Below are positions 21,675 through 34,100 of a stretch of 64,000 nucleotides of DNA, piece after piece; position 1 is the stretch's first letter; each line of letters opens with the position of its first letter. The stretch is from the NCBI GenBank assembly GCA_018350325.1, contig JAEVLN010000046.1, forward strand, positions 62,001 through 126,000, read 5' to 3'. The notes under the pieces are model-generated. The model did no database searches, was not told the DNA's origin, and saw only the letters and a program-made list of their open reading frames with translations. Made by a program: the position numbers and the translations under genes. This DNA comes from Globodera rostochiensis. Its lineage: Eukaryota > Nematoda > Chromadorea > Rhabditida > Heteroderidae.

Positions 21675-24600
21675 CATTTTAAATTCTCAATTTTTAATTT
21701 TTATTGACGATTCGTAATCAGCGCATCAAATAACATGTTTTCAAACAATTTTTAGAATAAAAAAATTTCCTACATCGACGAGAGGTGTCGATTGATATAT
21801 AAATTCGGGAAAAACAAAAGTTTTTGATATTCTTCACTTTTTCCGTTATTTGAATATCTTCACAAAATTGAATTTTGAAAAAAATTTGGATTTTACTAGA
21901 CAAATTTAAAATCCTCTTTAAAAAAAATATAGAAATAATAAAGAAAAAAATTGGAAATAAATTTTTAAGACATTCAACCTTCATGGCGGCGCACCCTTTT
22001 GTGCCATTCTTTCCATCGCTAAAAATAATTTTAAAAAGTATTATTTTTTTGAAAAATATAATTTGCATTTCTTTTCAATGGGCAGCGAGCCAACAATTTG
22101 CAAATGACACGCGTTTACTCAATTTTTTAAATCAAATTAATTACCCTCCTTGGATGCCGCCGCTTGCCTTCAGGCAGACAAAAAAAATAAGCAAAAAAAG
22201 TAGAAAATTCATTTTGGATACGCGTTTTTTTTTTTTTGAATAAAATTAATTTTGTTCCGATTGAATGAATGATGGGATGAACGTGATTAATGAATGGAAT
22301 GGCAAATGAGGCATCATTTGTGGACATTTTGTTGCCTTTGATGGAAATTCAACGAAAGAATTCACACAACGAAAGAAATTGAAAAGGTTTTAAATTGTAA
22401 ATGAATCATCAGAGAAATATTCGCGTTTTTGTTTTATATTTACCGCTTTCCGATCAGAGTGTCTAATAGTCAATTTGTAAAAAAGACATAGTAAACTTTT
22501 TAAACTCCATAGATTCAAACGAGATTATACCTATTAAAGCTAACATTTACGCGTCCTTTCAAATGAAATTTTGTGCGATTTTGCTAATTATCAATTAAAT
22601 ATGATGATGAAATTTGTTGTGGGGACATAAAAATAGTGAACGGCTTATTGAATATTGCCCATTAATAATTTTTTAAAATTAACTTTTAGAATAAAATGAC
22701 ATTAATTTAAAACTTTAGCAGTCCATCCTTACTTATAAAAAAGTTTAACTTATTAATTTAACGCAAAAAGAAATTAAAATTGTTGTAAATCTTAACAAAA
22801 ATCTCCGACCCAAAGAAATATTTTAAAGTACGTTCAAATAAATATAAAATTGCGCAACTTAAATCAAATGGCCAAAAACCTATAAGGGGACCGACACTTT
22901 TGTTCAAACTTCTGAAAATTGTAATTCACGAACACTTAACAAGATTTGAATCATTAAACGATTTTATAAATGAGCTGCTAATATTTTTGGAAAAAAATAA
23001 ATATTAATGAATTTCCATTTAAATTCCAAATGGCATCCATCATTAGTACCTAATTTTAATGCCAAACTGATTGTATAAATTTTGAATTTTTAACTAAAAA
23101 AAGTTTGAATTCGGGCCCAGGGTTAGAAATCGGTCCAAATGGTGGTCAAAACCGTTATAAAATAGTTTTTATAGCTACACTTTTGTGATTTGGAATGGTT
23201 AAAATATTTTATTTTTTTCGATTCCATTTTTGTTTTCACCAGTCTTTGATCGGGAACACTTTTGTTCACCAAAATTATGAACAGTCATTTTTTGCTATTT
23301 TCATTTTACATTTGTCGTTCATTTTACATTTGTCGATTTTGAATAACTATTTTGATGCCAAATTGATTTGGTTGACTTTTACGAATTTTTTAATATTAAA
23401 GATAGCAAATAAAAAACATAAAGTTTTTGTGGCAAAAGGTAAATGTTAAACTTCAGCCAAACCATATGGGAGAGACCCTTGATTGCCAAATTCGTAATTT
23501 TTGGACCAATTTTCTTAACAAATATCGTTAAAATCTAAGGTCTTCGCTTGTTCCTTCTTTTTGATCGAGATTTCGACTCGGAAAATCTTGAATCTCGAAG
23601 ATCTTGACAACATTTTTTTGATCAAAAATCTCGATGAAAGTCTCGAACAAAAGTATCGAGAATCTCGATCGCCCTTGCACTATACAGACACTGTTCACGA
23701 GTTTAAAAAGCACAAAATCACCCTTAAAATAAACCTCATTATGAAATCGAAAAGCTTTTCGACGCAGCCCTCCTGTTTTGTATTACTTAAAATTTCACTC
23801 AATTAAACACCACTTTCCCATTCATAACCGATCCCGACAATTCCCGACTGCATCCAAACACCAATAAATGCAATTGCCGAGGCCCGTAGGCGATCACCAA
23901 TAAATACCGTAGTCTCTGTGGAGCGCACCGGGTGGCTCAAGACAACTTGCCACCCCTCCAGTCCGCACTCCCCTCGGGCTATAATCTCCTCTCCTGCTGC
24001 AGGCGGGAGAAAAAGGAAGTGGTCAAGCTGTCGCCAGAACTGCGCGACCGTGTCAACAAAGAAGCGCCAGTTGAAGCTGGTCATTGTTAGTGTTTGGCAC
24101 ACGGTACGGTACGGGTAGTACCGCGGTATTTTTCGATTTTGGTATTACCGTTACGGTAGATCCACCTGGCATTTCGTGTTTTTTCGATATACCAAAGGTG
24201 GGATTCAACTCTTCGATCTTTACCTATCAAAAAATATATTTTTGAAATTCAAAACTGATTTATCGAAAGAAGAGTGATAATGAATTGCAAATTTCCTTAA
24301 AATAAACATTTATTTTTAACCATTTAATTCATTCCATTTTCATTAACAATGTAATGTAAAAAATTATTTATATTAAAATAGCATTAACAAAAATGTCATA
24401 ATAAAATTCCGAAAGGCTTGCTTGTATGGTAATCAAATTCCTGGTCTCATCCCTAGTATTTAGACTGTGAATTGTATTTAAAATATTAAAACAAAATCAG
24501 AAATATTTAATTTTTTATAATTGTTTATACTACCGTAAATGTTCAGAGAAATTCGGGAAAAATCATTTACACATTTCGGGTGAATGGCACTTGATGATTT

Positions 24601-25901
24601 TCGGGCTTCACCTTCGAATGGACTTCATGGAAGAGGCTCTCGCCGAAAAGCTGATTATATCGAAGCTGACCAGAATTTGGCCAAAATTTTCCGTTTTCCG
24701 TAAACACAGAATTCCATTCTAATATTTTTGTTCCCGTATGCCAAATCCCGTCCCAAATGCCGTCCATTCAAAAATCCCATCTTCGGGAGTGTAAAATCCG
24801 ATATTCTACTCAAATTCCAAATTGATGTGCAATAAACGGTTTGGGCACATGAAAAGCTCAAAGTGGGAGGTGACCGGAGAGCTTTGTCACTCAAATCGGG
24901 GTCATCGACAACATTTGCAAGGCGTTCAACATCAGCCTCAACAAATTCGTACATTTACTAACCTTCTTAAAGGTACAATTTAAATCTTTGGATATTTTAT
25001 AAATTTTGTTTTAACATTTAAGGAGGTTAAGCGCACCAAAATGGGCCACGGACGAGCCAAGTGGTCAGCAACCCGGGCAAACACAGTGCTTACACAAATC
25101 AGAACATCGGAAAATATGGCAATTGATTCTGAAAGACCGGACAAATTGAATATTCTATTAATTAGATAAACAGAAATTTATCCAAAATCCCGAATTGAAA
25201 TAATTTAATTTCAATAGAGACCGCTTAATACCAAACAAAGCTTATGACTTAAACTTTGGTCAAATTCGGTAAAATAAAAAATTGTCTAAATAACAATTAT
25301 TGTTTTTTTTAATTTTTATAATCCGTGAATTTTGTGCATGAGAAGAGTTTCGGTGTCGAAGGGTCTTGAATTTTTGGGTTTTCGTCTTGGTCTCGAATTT
25401 TGAAAAATTTAATTTTTTATCGAACTTCTAGCTATATAATTATTATTTAAATTCTATACTTTTCGAAATTGTTTGTTCGAGACTTGGAATCAAAGTTGTG
25501 GCGTGTTCATAAACCAAATTGTATTAATTAAGCTATAAATGAATTTGGTTTCATAAAACGTGTTTGTTTTGATCCAATGACATAATTAAATTTATATATA
25601 CTAATTAATTTATTTATTTAAAAAAAAAGTGTTGAAAATTGATGTAAAATATTCCATTCGCTATGATTAATTCTTTATTTTTTTTAAACGAAATTTGTGA
25701 TAGCCTACGAAATGTGGTTGATTACCATATCTATCAATGAATCACCGCTATAGTCCACACATTTCAGCACTGTGTGTTAGCCAATGATTTAATCATTTTA
25801 TTCCATCACAAAGCGGACGAATGAATATAATAATTGGAATAAATATTTACAAATAAAAATGTTTAAGTTTAAATAAAATAATTGTTTTTTCCGAGCGTAA
25901 A
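21675..25901. other. Spacer between inverted arms; candidate minus-strand exons, nothing firm
   Basis: Most of this interval is AT-rich with no recognisable gene. At 21679-21750 a roughly 72-bp sequence matches 56938-57009. A GC-richer island at 23880-24085 is open on both strands; a plus-strand reading ends KEVVKLSPELRDRVNKEAPV before TAG. It is followed by a GGTACGG repeat patch (24095-24165). At 24560-24954 minus-strand frames include FVEADVERLANVVDDPDLSD and KFWPNSGQLRYNQLFGE, which look protein-like but lack a convincing splice context. I assign no function to any of these. Confidence 0.35.
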
Positions 25902-28900
25902 ATGCGTGTTCCCAACCTTTGGGCGAATGTTTTCATCATTTGTGTTCTTCCGAACCTCTCCAACGGGCAACAACTCTCCACGAAACCGTAAAAAAAGATT
26001 TGTAAAATTTTAATTTTTCTAAACAAAAATATTTAGGCTTAAGCTGACGGACGGTCAAAATGGATTGAAGTCCATTCCATACCGCGCAACGGGCCAATGC
26101 ATGACAAAAATGAACGCGAAACATGGCAAAACTTACGGACTGACATTTCGTCTTCATTCAAAGGGCGGGAATTGTGACGACGGGTAATTAAAAGGAGCTT
26201 GATAATTAACAAAAATAAAACGATTAGGCCGATCGTTCAAGATTTTAAAAATGCCTCGACGATTTATTAATTAGGTATATTTTATTCTGTTTTAAGCCTG
26301 GTAATCTGCTACCCGGGAATGCTTAATCGCCATGCCGACTCATTGAACTTTAAAGTGAAAGGATTATTCCAAATCGACAACCAACAGGTACAAATTGTAA
26401 ATATAATTTAATAATAATTAATTTTAAATCCAGGACAACAAGGTCAACCAGTATTGCTCGTCTAAAATGCAAAAGGAGGGCATTTCTGCTGGCCAAACCC
26501 ATTGGCGTGGTATCAAAGTGTACACAATGCCAAATGGGACTGAAAATCGTCAGACAATGCTGGAGGCGTCCATTGCATCCCGGACGTTTGTGTTTAAAAG
26601 AATAAAGAATATAATCAGTTTATGAATATAAACGGCATTTAAATGTGCCAAATTGATAAATAAATCAATAAATATTTTAAAAGTCAATGCTTTTTTAGCT
26701 ACAAGTTTGGAACAAATGTTAGCCAATTCTCTATCCATTTGGGCGGGAACGGAACTGATCTACTATTCACAATGATCACCGTAAATGGTATAGTAAACGT
26801 TTTTTTTTACTATTTTACCTATATTCGTAAATATTTATTTTGGAAAAAAATATTTAATTTAAGGGAAGCCATTCGTCACCAATGAGTTCAATCTTCAAAA
26901 ACAGTTTCGTGAACAATTTTGGAATGGCGCATTTATGAGAGAGCACACTGGACTTTGGATGTTGGGCCTGGACGTGCTGCCGTTGATGGGACATGAGAAT
27001 GTCAAGCTGTTCATCGCCCGCGACTGCAATTGCACCATGGAAGCATGGGTAAGAAAATTAATTTTTATAAAATAAACATTACATAATATATTTAAATTAA
27101 TTTAAAGTTCATTCAACCGACCGATTCGATTGACCCAAAAGAACCGGAACTGCCAACAGCTGGATCGAACAATTGTCCAACCAAGGAAACCATTCAGACA
27201 TCTCCGGCCAATTTGATCGGAGTTGATATTGAGAAATTAATTTTCAAAAATAATACAACATAATAATATATTTAAATTTAATTTAAAGTTTACCCAACCG
27301 ACCGATTCGATTGACACAAAAGAACCGGAACTGCCAACAGCTGGATCGAACAATTCTTCAATTGAGTTTGACAAAACTTCTGAGTCGACTTCTGAGTCTG
27401 TTATATTTTAACTTAACAATCTTGCATTTGATTAAAAATTGAAATTTATTTTAAAGATTCTATTTTGTGATTAAATTGTATTAAATTTAGGGCAACAACC
27501 AACAAAAATGACGTGTCGGATGAGTGTTTTGGTGAAAATGTATAAATTTACATTATTTTGAATCAATTTTAATTATTTTTAAATTATTTTAGATGGTCTA
27601 CAGTCTCAAAATGAACGACTCACGCATAATCCGTGGCAAAAAATTTAATTGCTCGTTCATTTGGTTGCTTGAGCGCTACAAACTTTTGGACAAATACGCA
27701 ATCAACAAAACAATCAAGGCTAGAAGAACTGTTTTTAGCTTATTAAATTCAAGGATTTAAATCATTTAATTAATTATAGTCTGTTAAAATAATAAGTTTA
27801 GTTTTTATATCGAAGACCAATTGAAAAATTTTAATAAAATTAAAAAATAAATTATTCTTAAAAATCAAAACAACCTAAAAATGCATCCTAAAAAGTCGAT
27901 TTTTAGGGGGTGCATTTTAGAGTTTATTGCATTTTTCTCAAAGAAATAAAAATACCAAAAAGGACTTTTTTTTTAAAATTTATAAATCGTTAATTTAATA
28001 ATGTTTGGGCATTTTGAATCGTGCCAGGCGAATAAACGTGGAATTCAAGCGTATTTTCCGTCACGAAAAAAATCCAGCTCAGCAAAAAGGGCGCGGGTAG
28101 TGACCGGGAATCCCGTACTTTCCCCGCGGGAATCTCCGAATTTTCTACATTTTTAATAAATAAAATAATAATAATAATAATAATATTCAGGTTAAAAGTC
28201 CTGGAGACCCAAAATTTGTTTTCGTGACAGCTGCCGATGACAAATTTTACCCATCATTTCGAGTGTTGATTGCAAATATCAAAGAAAACTTTGGGTGCAA
28301 TCAGAAAATAATCGCCTATGACCTCGGGACAGTGGCAAAAAACGAGGAATGGGTAAAATTATTAATTTTTTAAAAATTATTTTGATTTATTAACAAATAA
28401 ATGTTTTTGCTATTAAAAATGCTCTAGGGCTGGACAAAGAAATTAACATAACATCTAATTGCGTTCTAAAAATTCATTATTTAAAAATTAATTGAAACAT
28501 TTTAATTCCAAAGATGAAAGAAATCAATTCAATTTGTAATTTGGAATGGCGAATTTTTGATTTTACGCAAATGGTCGAGGGTCGGGTGCGAAATCTGAAA
28601 ACTTATGCGTGGAAACTTTTTGTGATTGCGGTAATTTGAAATAAAAGTTTTAAATAAACAAAAGTGAATAAAAAAAAATCAGGATGTTTTTATGGAATTT
28701 GACACTGTCGTTTGGTTGGACACCTCAATTGTTTTTGAAAGCAACAATTTGGCCAAATTTTTGGTGCCTATTCAAAGTGGAAAAATTGCGCCTGTCCAAG
28801 TGCCGAGCTGTATGAAATTAAAATATTTACAATAAATTTATGTAAAACTCAATTATTTAAAACTTTTGCAATAATTTTTATGAATATATTAAACAAAAAT

Positions 28901-30485
28901 TATTTTTTGGGATTAAGTTTCAAGCCATGGAATGAATCGCGCAACACATCCAGGTAAAGCATAAATTTAAAAAAATATATTGCAAATTTACAAAGAAATG
29001 TATGAATTCTTGCCCATGTACGCCAATTACGAGCAAAACAAAACTTTTGAACTCACCGGCAACAACGACCCACCACAGTTTGAGGCACTTTTTATTATTC
29101 TGCACAAAACGGAACAAAGTCGGCAACTGATAAAATGGTTCGATTTTTGATGGGTTCAAACACCAAAACTCATTTAATAAATGCCAAAAATGGGAACAAT
29201 TAATATAATATTTAGGGCCGCTAATTATATGGACAAAAATCTCAAATATGGCCATAAAATATGAATGAAAAAATTGTAAAATATGGACCAAATATGGACA
29301 AAAATTGTAAAAAATGAACCAAATATGGACAAAAATTGTAAAAAATGAACCAAATATGGACAAAAATTGTAAAAAATGAACCAAATATGGACAAAAATTG
29401 TAAAAAATGGGCAAAAATTGCAAAATATGGACCAAATATGGGCAAAATTGCAAAATATGGATCAAATATGGACAAAAAAATTTTCATATATAGCAAAAAA
29501 TGGACAAAATTTCCTAATTGAAGTAATAAGAGAAAATAAAAAATTTTATATGCAAATTAAAGGCATTTCTGAGAAAATTTTTAAAATAAGCAGAATTTTA
29601 AAAAATTTCATTTTTTGGTGGCAGAATTTTTAGTCGCAAAAAAGTCAATTTTAGGGGTGCATTTTTTGAAAATTTTTAAAAAGTCGATCCTTGGGGATGT
29701 AATTTTTGTTTTTGTTGCATTTTTGTTAAGGAATTTTTGAAAAATGGCGAAATATGGACAAAAATATGGATTATAAAATGGGCTCTAGAAGCTCCAATTA
29801 AAGCTAAAAACATCATTTATGCTATTTTTTATACTCTGTTCAGAGTGTGCAAAAAAAAAATGCGGATTTCCATAAAATTTGTGGCACCTAATAATTTTTT
29901 TTCATGGCATTGCTTTGTGCCGCGGAGCCAGATTGCATTGTACCGATTGGGCAGACCGTATTTTGCATTTACACACCGATAGCCCCAAATTTGGTGTGCC
30001 ATCGTCAGGACCAAAGCCTGCTTGGAATCCTCCGCCACAACATGGAATATCGTCTCGAAATGGAAGGTCGTTCATTTTATCCGCATTTGAAACCCTTTTT
30101 TTAATCCCGAAAATTCAGTTTAACGGTTAGGGTTCTTAGGGGCGCCATTTAAACCGAATAATTTTAAAATTTGTAAAATTAAATGGTCAAATGTCAATTT
30201 TTACCTTTTTGTGAAATTTGTCCGCAAACTTAACAATAATCAAAATTGTTAAAGTAATCATGTTTTTAATTCTTGTTAAAATTGACTATCAATTTTATTC
30301 TTTATTTTTATTATTTAAATGTTGAATTTTTATGTTTAGATCCATCATTTTTACCACAAATAAGCCGCGATCATCCTCGCGGCACACAAAACTACGGTGG
30401 AATGGATGGACTTTTTTATGTTTCTAAGCGCCAAAAGTTTGACGGTTCAAATGCCGATTGGTTGTACAAAGTCCGCTGTTGCTAG
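25902..30485 (+). CDS. Secreted galectin-like plus glycosyltransferase-like protein (about 15 exons, likely disrupted)
   Basis: Exons: 25902-25987, 26037-26183, 26298-26388, 26434-26585, 26699-26787, 26864-27048, 27108-27221, 27289-27383, 27491-27539, 27593-27718, 28191-28352, 28514-28630, 28683-28809, 28918-28953, 28996-29137, then about 29906-30104 and 30340-30485. Residues 1-24 are a signal peptide ending NLSNGQQ. SQFSIHLGGNGTDLLFTMIT followed by FVTNEFN resembles a galectin-type beta-sandwich strand pair; this is a weak match from memory. Two duplicated linker exons (EPELPTAGSNN) follow, then the TAADD...WLDTS glycosyltransferase-like part and the C-terminus SNADWLYKVRCC. The exon 10 donor is GC (GCTAGA). 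The exon after 29137 has no AG acceptor, and a 9-nt insertion relative to the other arm creates TAA at 30102-30104. A 678-bp element sits in the preceding intron. Confidence 0.6.
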
Positions 30486-30594
30486 GTTGATCAGTAAAAT
30501 GCCTGATTTTGTGATCGGAATTTTGTTTTGTATATTTAATCATTTTGCTTTAAACCAAAACATTTTTTCATCTTAATTTTTATAACAATTTTGG
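27053..30594. repeat. Right arm of large inverted duplication (partner 18823-21674)
   Basis: The two arms are reverse complements with only scattered differences. The outer breakpoints are 18823 and 30594, where ...CAATTTTGG is the last shared sequence. The inner breakpoints are about 21674 and 27053. The length difference (2852 versus about 3542 bp) is explained by the 678-bp element plus its 8-bp duplication in the right arm and a few small indels. The spacer is about 5.4 kb. Confidence 0.9.
29213..29890. mobile_element. 678-bp hAT-like element present only in right duplication arm
   Basis: The termini are TAGGGCCGCTAATTATATGG and, inward from the right, TAGGTGCCACAAATTTTATGG. The flanks are ATAATATT (29205-29212) and ATAATTTT (29891-29898), a 7/8 match. 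The left arm of the inverted duplication has the uninterrupted site at about 19505-19530. The interior has AAATATGGACAAAAATTGTAAA repeats and blocks shared with the element at 6523-7326. Confidence 0.88.
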
Positions 30595-30777
30595 AGTTTT
30601 GGCTGAACTTTTTTTTACAATACCAGAATTATATGTCGGGTGGCAACAATTTTATTTAAATAAAAATAGAAAATGAACCCAAAGTTGGCCCACTATATAA
30701 CAAGCTCTGCTCTGACCCACATTTTGCATTCTTAATCTCCGGTACCCTGCCTGAAGCGATCCAACTCTCATGCTTAA

Positions 30778-30896
30778 CAGGGGTGGGTCGAAAGAGAAAT
30801 TTTTCGAAATCGAAATTTTTTTATTTCGATTTTCCTAAGAAAACCGAAAGAAAAACCTCAAAATTATCGAAATCGAAATGTTTCGACCCACCCCTG
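30778..30896. mobile_element. 119-bp hAT-like MITE, TSD ATGCTTAA (8/8)
   Basis: Perfect inverted termini CAGGGGTGGGTCGAAA and TTTCGACCCACCCCTG are flanked by ATGCTTAA at 30770-30777 and 30897-30904. The core is GAAATCGAAA/TTTCGATTT repeats. It lies between the glycosyltransferase-like gene and cysteine synthase. Confidence 0.92.
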
Positions 30897-31123
30897 ATGC
30901 TTAATTAAACGATCATTAAATATGCTTGCATTTCCAAAATTTTCCGAACCAAGAAAACAGGGAAATTCCTAACCCAAGTGTTTGAACACAACACATTTGG
31001 CCAAAACACAAACACTCCGGTGCCAATGGGTGGCGGCGGTTTTTTTAATATTAAAAATTACATTTTTAAATTGTTCAATTCTTTTAAAATGCGTTAGAAA
31101 TCATTTGAAAGTGCGTAAATTGC

Positions 31124-34100
31124 TCAATTTTTGGCCAACTCAAGACGCTTCAAGTTCTCCTCCAGGCTTTCCGTGTGCGACATGGCCGTTGTTGCCTCGC
31201 GAATGTCCGAGTAGAGAGCGGATGTTCTGCGGTGAAATTGAATTTTTAATGGGACACTCATTAAAGAAAATTGTTTTTTGAAATTGATCCCAGAAATTTG
31301 GGATTTTTGCGTTGAAAAAATCCGATTTTCTTAAGTCACGATCGATTCCAGCGGATTTTTGAAAATACCCTTTCTGCAAACCGGATTTATAATTTTTGGT
31401 GGCTCACAAAACGTTTTGAATTTAATTTAACTTATTTGTACGCATTTTCTGTCTCGGTCTGCACCGAGTTTCGGGTTTTTTAAGGGCTCGAGTCTCGGGG
31501 TTCTTGGCCTCGAGCCTGGGTAAAGTCAGGTCTCGAGTCTTGGGGTAAAGTCAGGTCTCGAGTCTTGGGGTAAAACCAGGTCTCGAGTCTCGGAGTAAAG
31601 TCAGGTCTCGAGTCTTGGGGTAAAGTCAGGTCTCGAGCCTGGGTAAAGTCAGGTCTCGAGCCTGGGTAAAGTCAGGTCTTGAGCCTGAGTAAAGTCAGGT
31701 CTCGAGTCTCGGGGACAAGTCTCGGGGGAGTAAAGTCAAGTCTCGAGTCTTGGGGTAAAACCAGGTCTCGAGTCTTGGGGTAAAGTCAGGTCTCGAGTCT
31801 TGGGGTAAAGTCAGGTCTCGAGTCTTGGAGTAAAGTCAGGTCTCGAGTCTTGGGGTAAAGTCAGGTCTCGAGCCTGGGTAAAGTCAGGTCTTGAGTCTCG
31901 GGGACAAGTCTCGGGGGAGTAAAGTCAGGTCTCAAGCAACAATCGCGGATGCGCCGCCGACTCACAGATAGCGCTCGCCCGAGCTGGGCAACGCGGTGAC
32001 GATCAGCTTGCCGGCCATCTCCGGCTTCTGCGCGACGCGCATTGCTGCCGCCACGTTGGCACCGCTTGAAATGCCTAAAATTGCATTTTTTTTTTTAATA
32101 CTAAAAAAGTAAAAAAATGTTCACAAAAATAAATACCACATAAAAGGCCCTCCTCCCGGGCAATACGTTTGGCCATGGCGATGGCCTCGTCGGAATGGAT
32201 TTGAATGACCGCCTCATACATTTTGGTGTCCAATACGGGCGGCACAATGCCGGCGCCCATGCCTTAAATTTAAGCAAAAATTATTAAATGAGTTGACCGA
32301 CGTGACGTGTCCCCGACATTTTGGGGGCCCAATGTCCCCGAACAGTTTTTTTTTTCTTCTTCAAAATTCCGATCACTAATTATTATTAATTATAAAAAGG
32401 GTAAATTAGAGTTTAGTTTCTGGTAAAACGTTGCCTGCCCCCAGGGACGTAGCCAGAAAAAAATTTCGGAGGGGGGAATTGGTCCATCTGAGCGCGGCGT
32501 TCAGATGGCATTCCCATTTGAGCGCCAGGAGCGGCCCGGCGGTGCCGATAGGCGCCGCCGGGAAAATTTTTTTGATTTTTGATGGCAATTTGTTAAGAAA
32601 ATTGATCAAAAAGTTGTAAAAGTGTAAAACAATAGGGTCCCCCCTCTTGTTTTTTTTTTTCTGAAATTTCATTTCGGGGGGGGGGGGGAATTCCCCCCCC
32701 CCGCCCCCCCCCCTGGCTACGTCCCTGCCTGCCCCACCTTGGATTTTGTGCGGGTTCGGTTGGCCTCCACTCAACACCGCGCTCTCCACTGGTTCGACCG
32801 CAAAAAACTGCAAATAAATAAATAAAATGAATTATATTTTTTTATTAAAATAAATTGACAAAAAAAATGTTCCGAAATTGCGTTTATGTTTTAGGTAATT
32901 GGAAGTTTATTTTTATTTCAAAAATCACTTTAATGTTTGGGTTCTTCTCGCGCAGATAACGGCCAGCGCCGGTGAGCTAAATTGGGGGGGGGGGGGAGGG
33001 GTTTTGCTTGAATATTCAATTTTAAAACTAATGCAACAAAAATCTAGAATTTAAAAAAGAGAAAAATGTTTAAAAAATATATATTTCTTAATTATTCTCG
33101 ACACAAATTGATTTAAAATGGAAAATATCCGAAACGTCAGCACAAAAATCATTTTTTAAATTTTTGTTAAAGAATTTAAAAAATAGAAAAATGTTTAAAA
33201 AATATATTTCTTAATTATTCTCGACAAAAATTGATTAAAAATGTAAATTGAATTTGAATATCAAAAAATTGTGTCCGTTTATTTACCGTCCCGCCGGTGC
33301 CAATGCCGAACACGCACACGTCCACCTTGCCCTGAGTTTGGTGCCAAATTTCGGGGCCCGTCGTGCGATAGTGAATGTCCGGATTTGCTTCGTTGGCAAA
33401 CTTTAAAAAAATTTGGATTAAAAAAATTATTTTCTTTAAGCTTTAAATCAAAATTGTTCGATTCAAACGCATTTAAATTTGTTTTGTATATTTATTTAAA
33501 TTAAAAAGTGAGAAATTTAGCGGTGGTGTAATTTATCCATATTCTTTTACTAAATTATAAAAATAGAATAAATTTTCGCTATTTCGTTTTTGGTCCAGAA
33601 AAAGTCACTTTTACAGATTTTTTTGGAAAACGAAAAAATCGTCACTCTTAATTTTTAGTCGAAAAATATTTTATTTTTGAAAATGAATTTTTATCCATTT
33701 TTTCAAAGCATTTTTTAATTATTTAAAACAAAAATGAAAAATAGGAATTTTTTTAATGGGGACCTAGAAGTTAAAAACGGCCCGATCAATGCCGAACAAT
33801 TCTAAAAAAGAGTTGGCAGGTTCCCGAATTCAAGCGGGACCCCAAGAAATCCCGGGCCCGTCCGGTCTCTACAAAGAACGTAAAGATTGCGCGATAATTT
33901 GAAATTTTTAAATTTCGTGCCAATAAAACGGTCTGTCGGGATCCCGACAAATCCCGATCAACCCTAAAGTATGAGATTTGTAATCAAATTTTCTAAAAAA
34001 AAGCTTTATTATTCCCGATCAAATGCCGAACAATTCTAAAAAAGGGTTGGCAGGTTCCCGAATTCAAGCGGGACCCCAAGAAATCCCGGGCCCGTCCGGT

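Noticed and set aside
23803..24102. Minus-strand 99-codon frame possibly encoding a membrane segment (AIAFIGVWMQSGIVGIG)
   Set aside because: The opposite strand is equally open with a protein-like C-terminus; neither has a clear splice context, so it is only mentioned in the interval entry.
32406..32813. Single minus-strand 135-codon frame across a cysteine synthase exon
   Set aside because: Only the 70-nt exon at 32807-32738 is family-like; the rest reads through a MITE that has an 8-bp target duplication, and the frame is open by chance.
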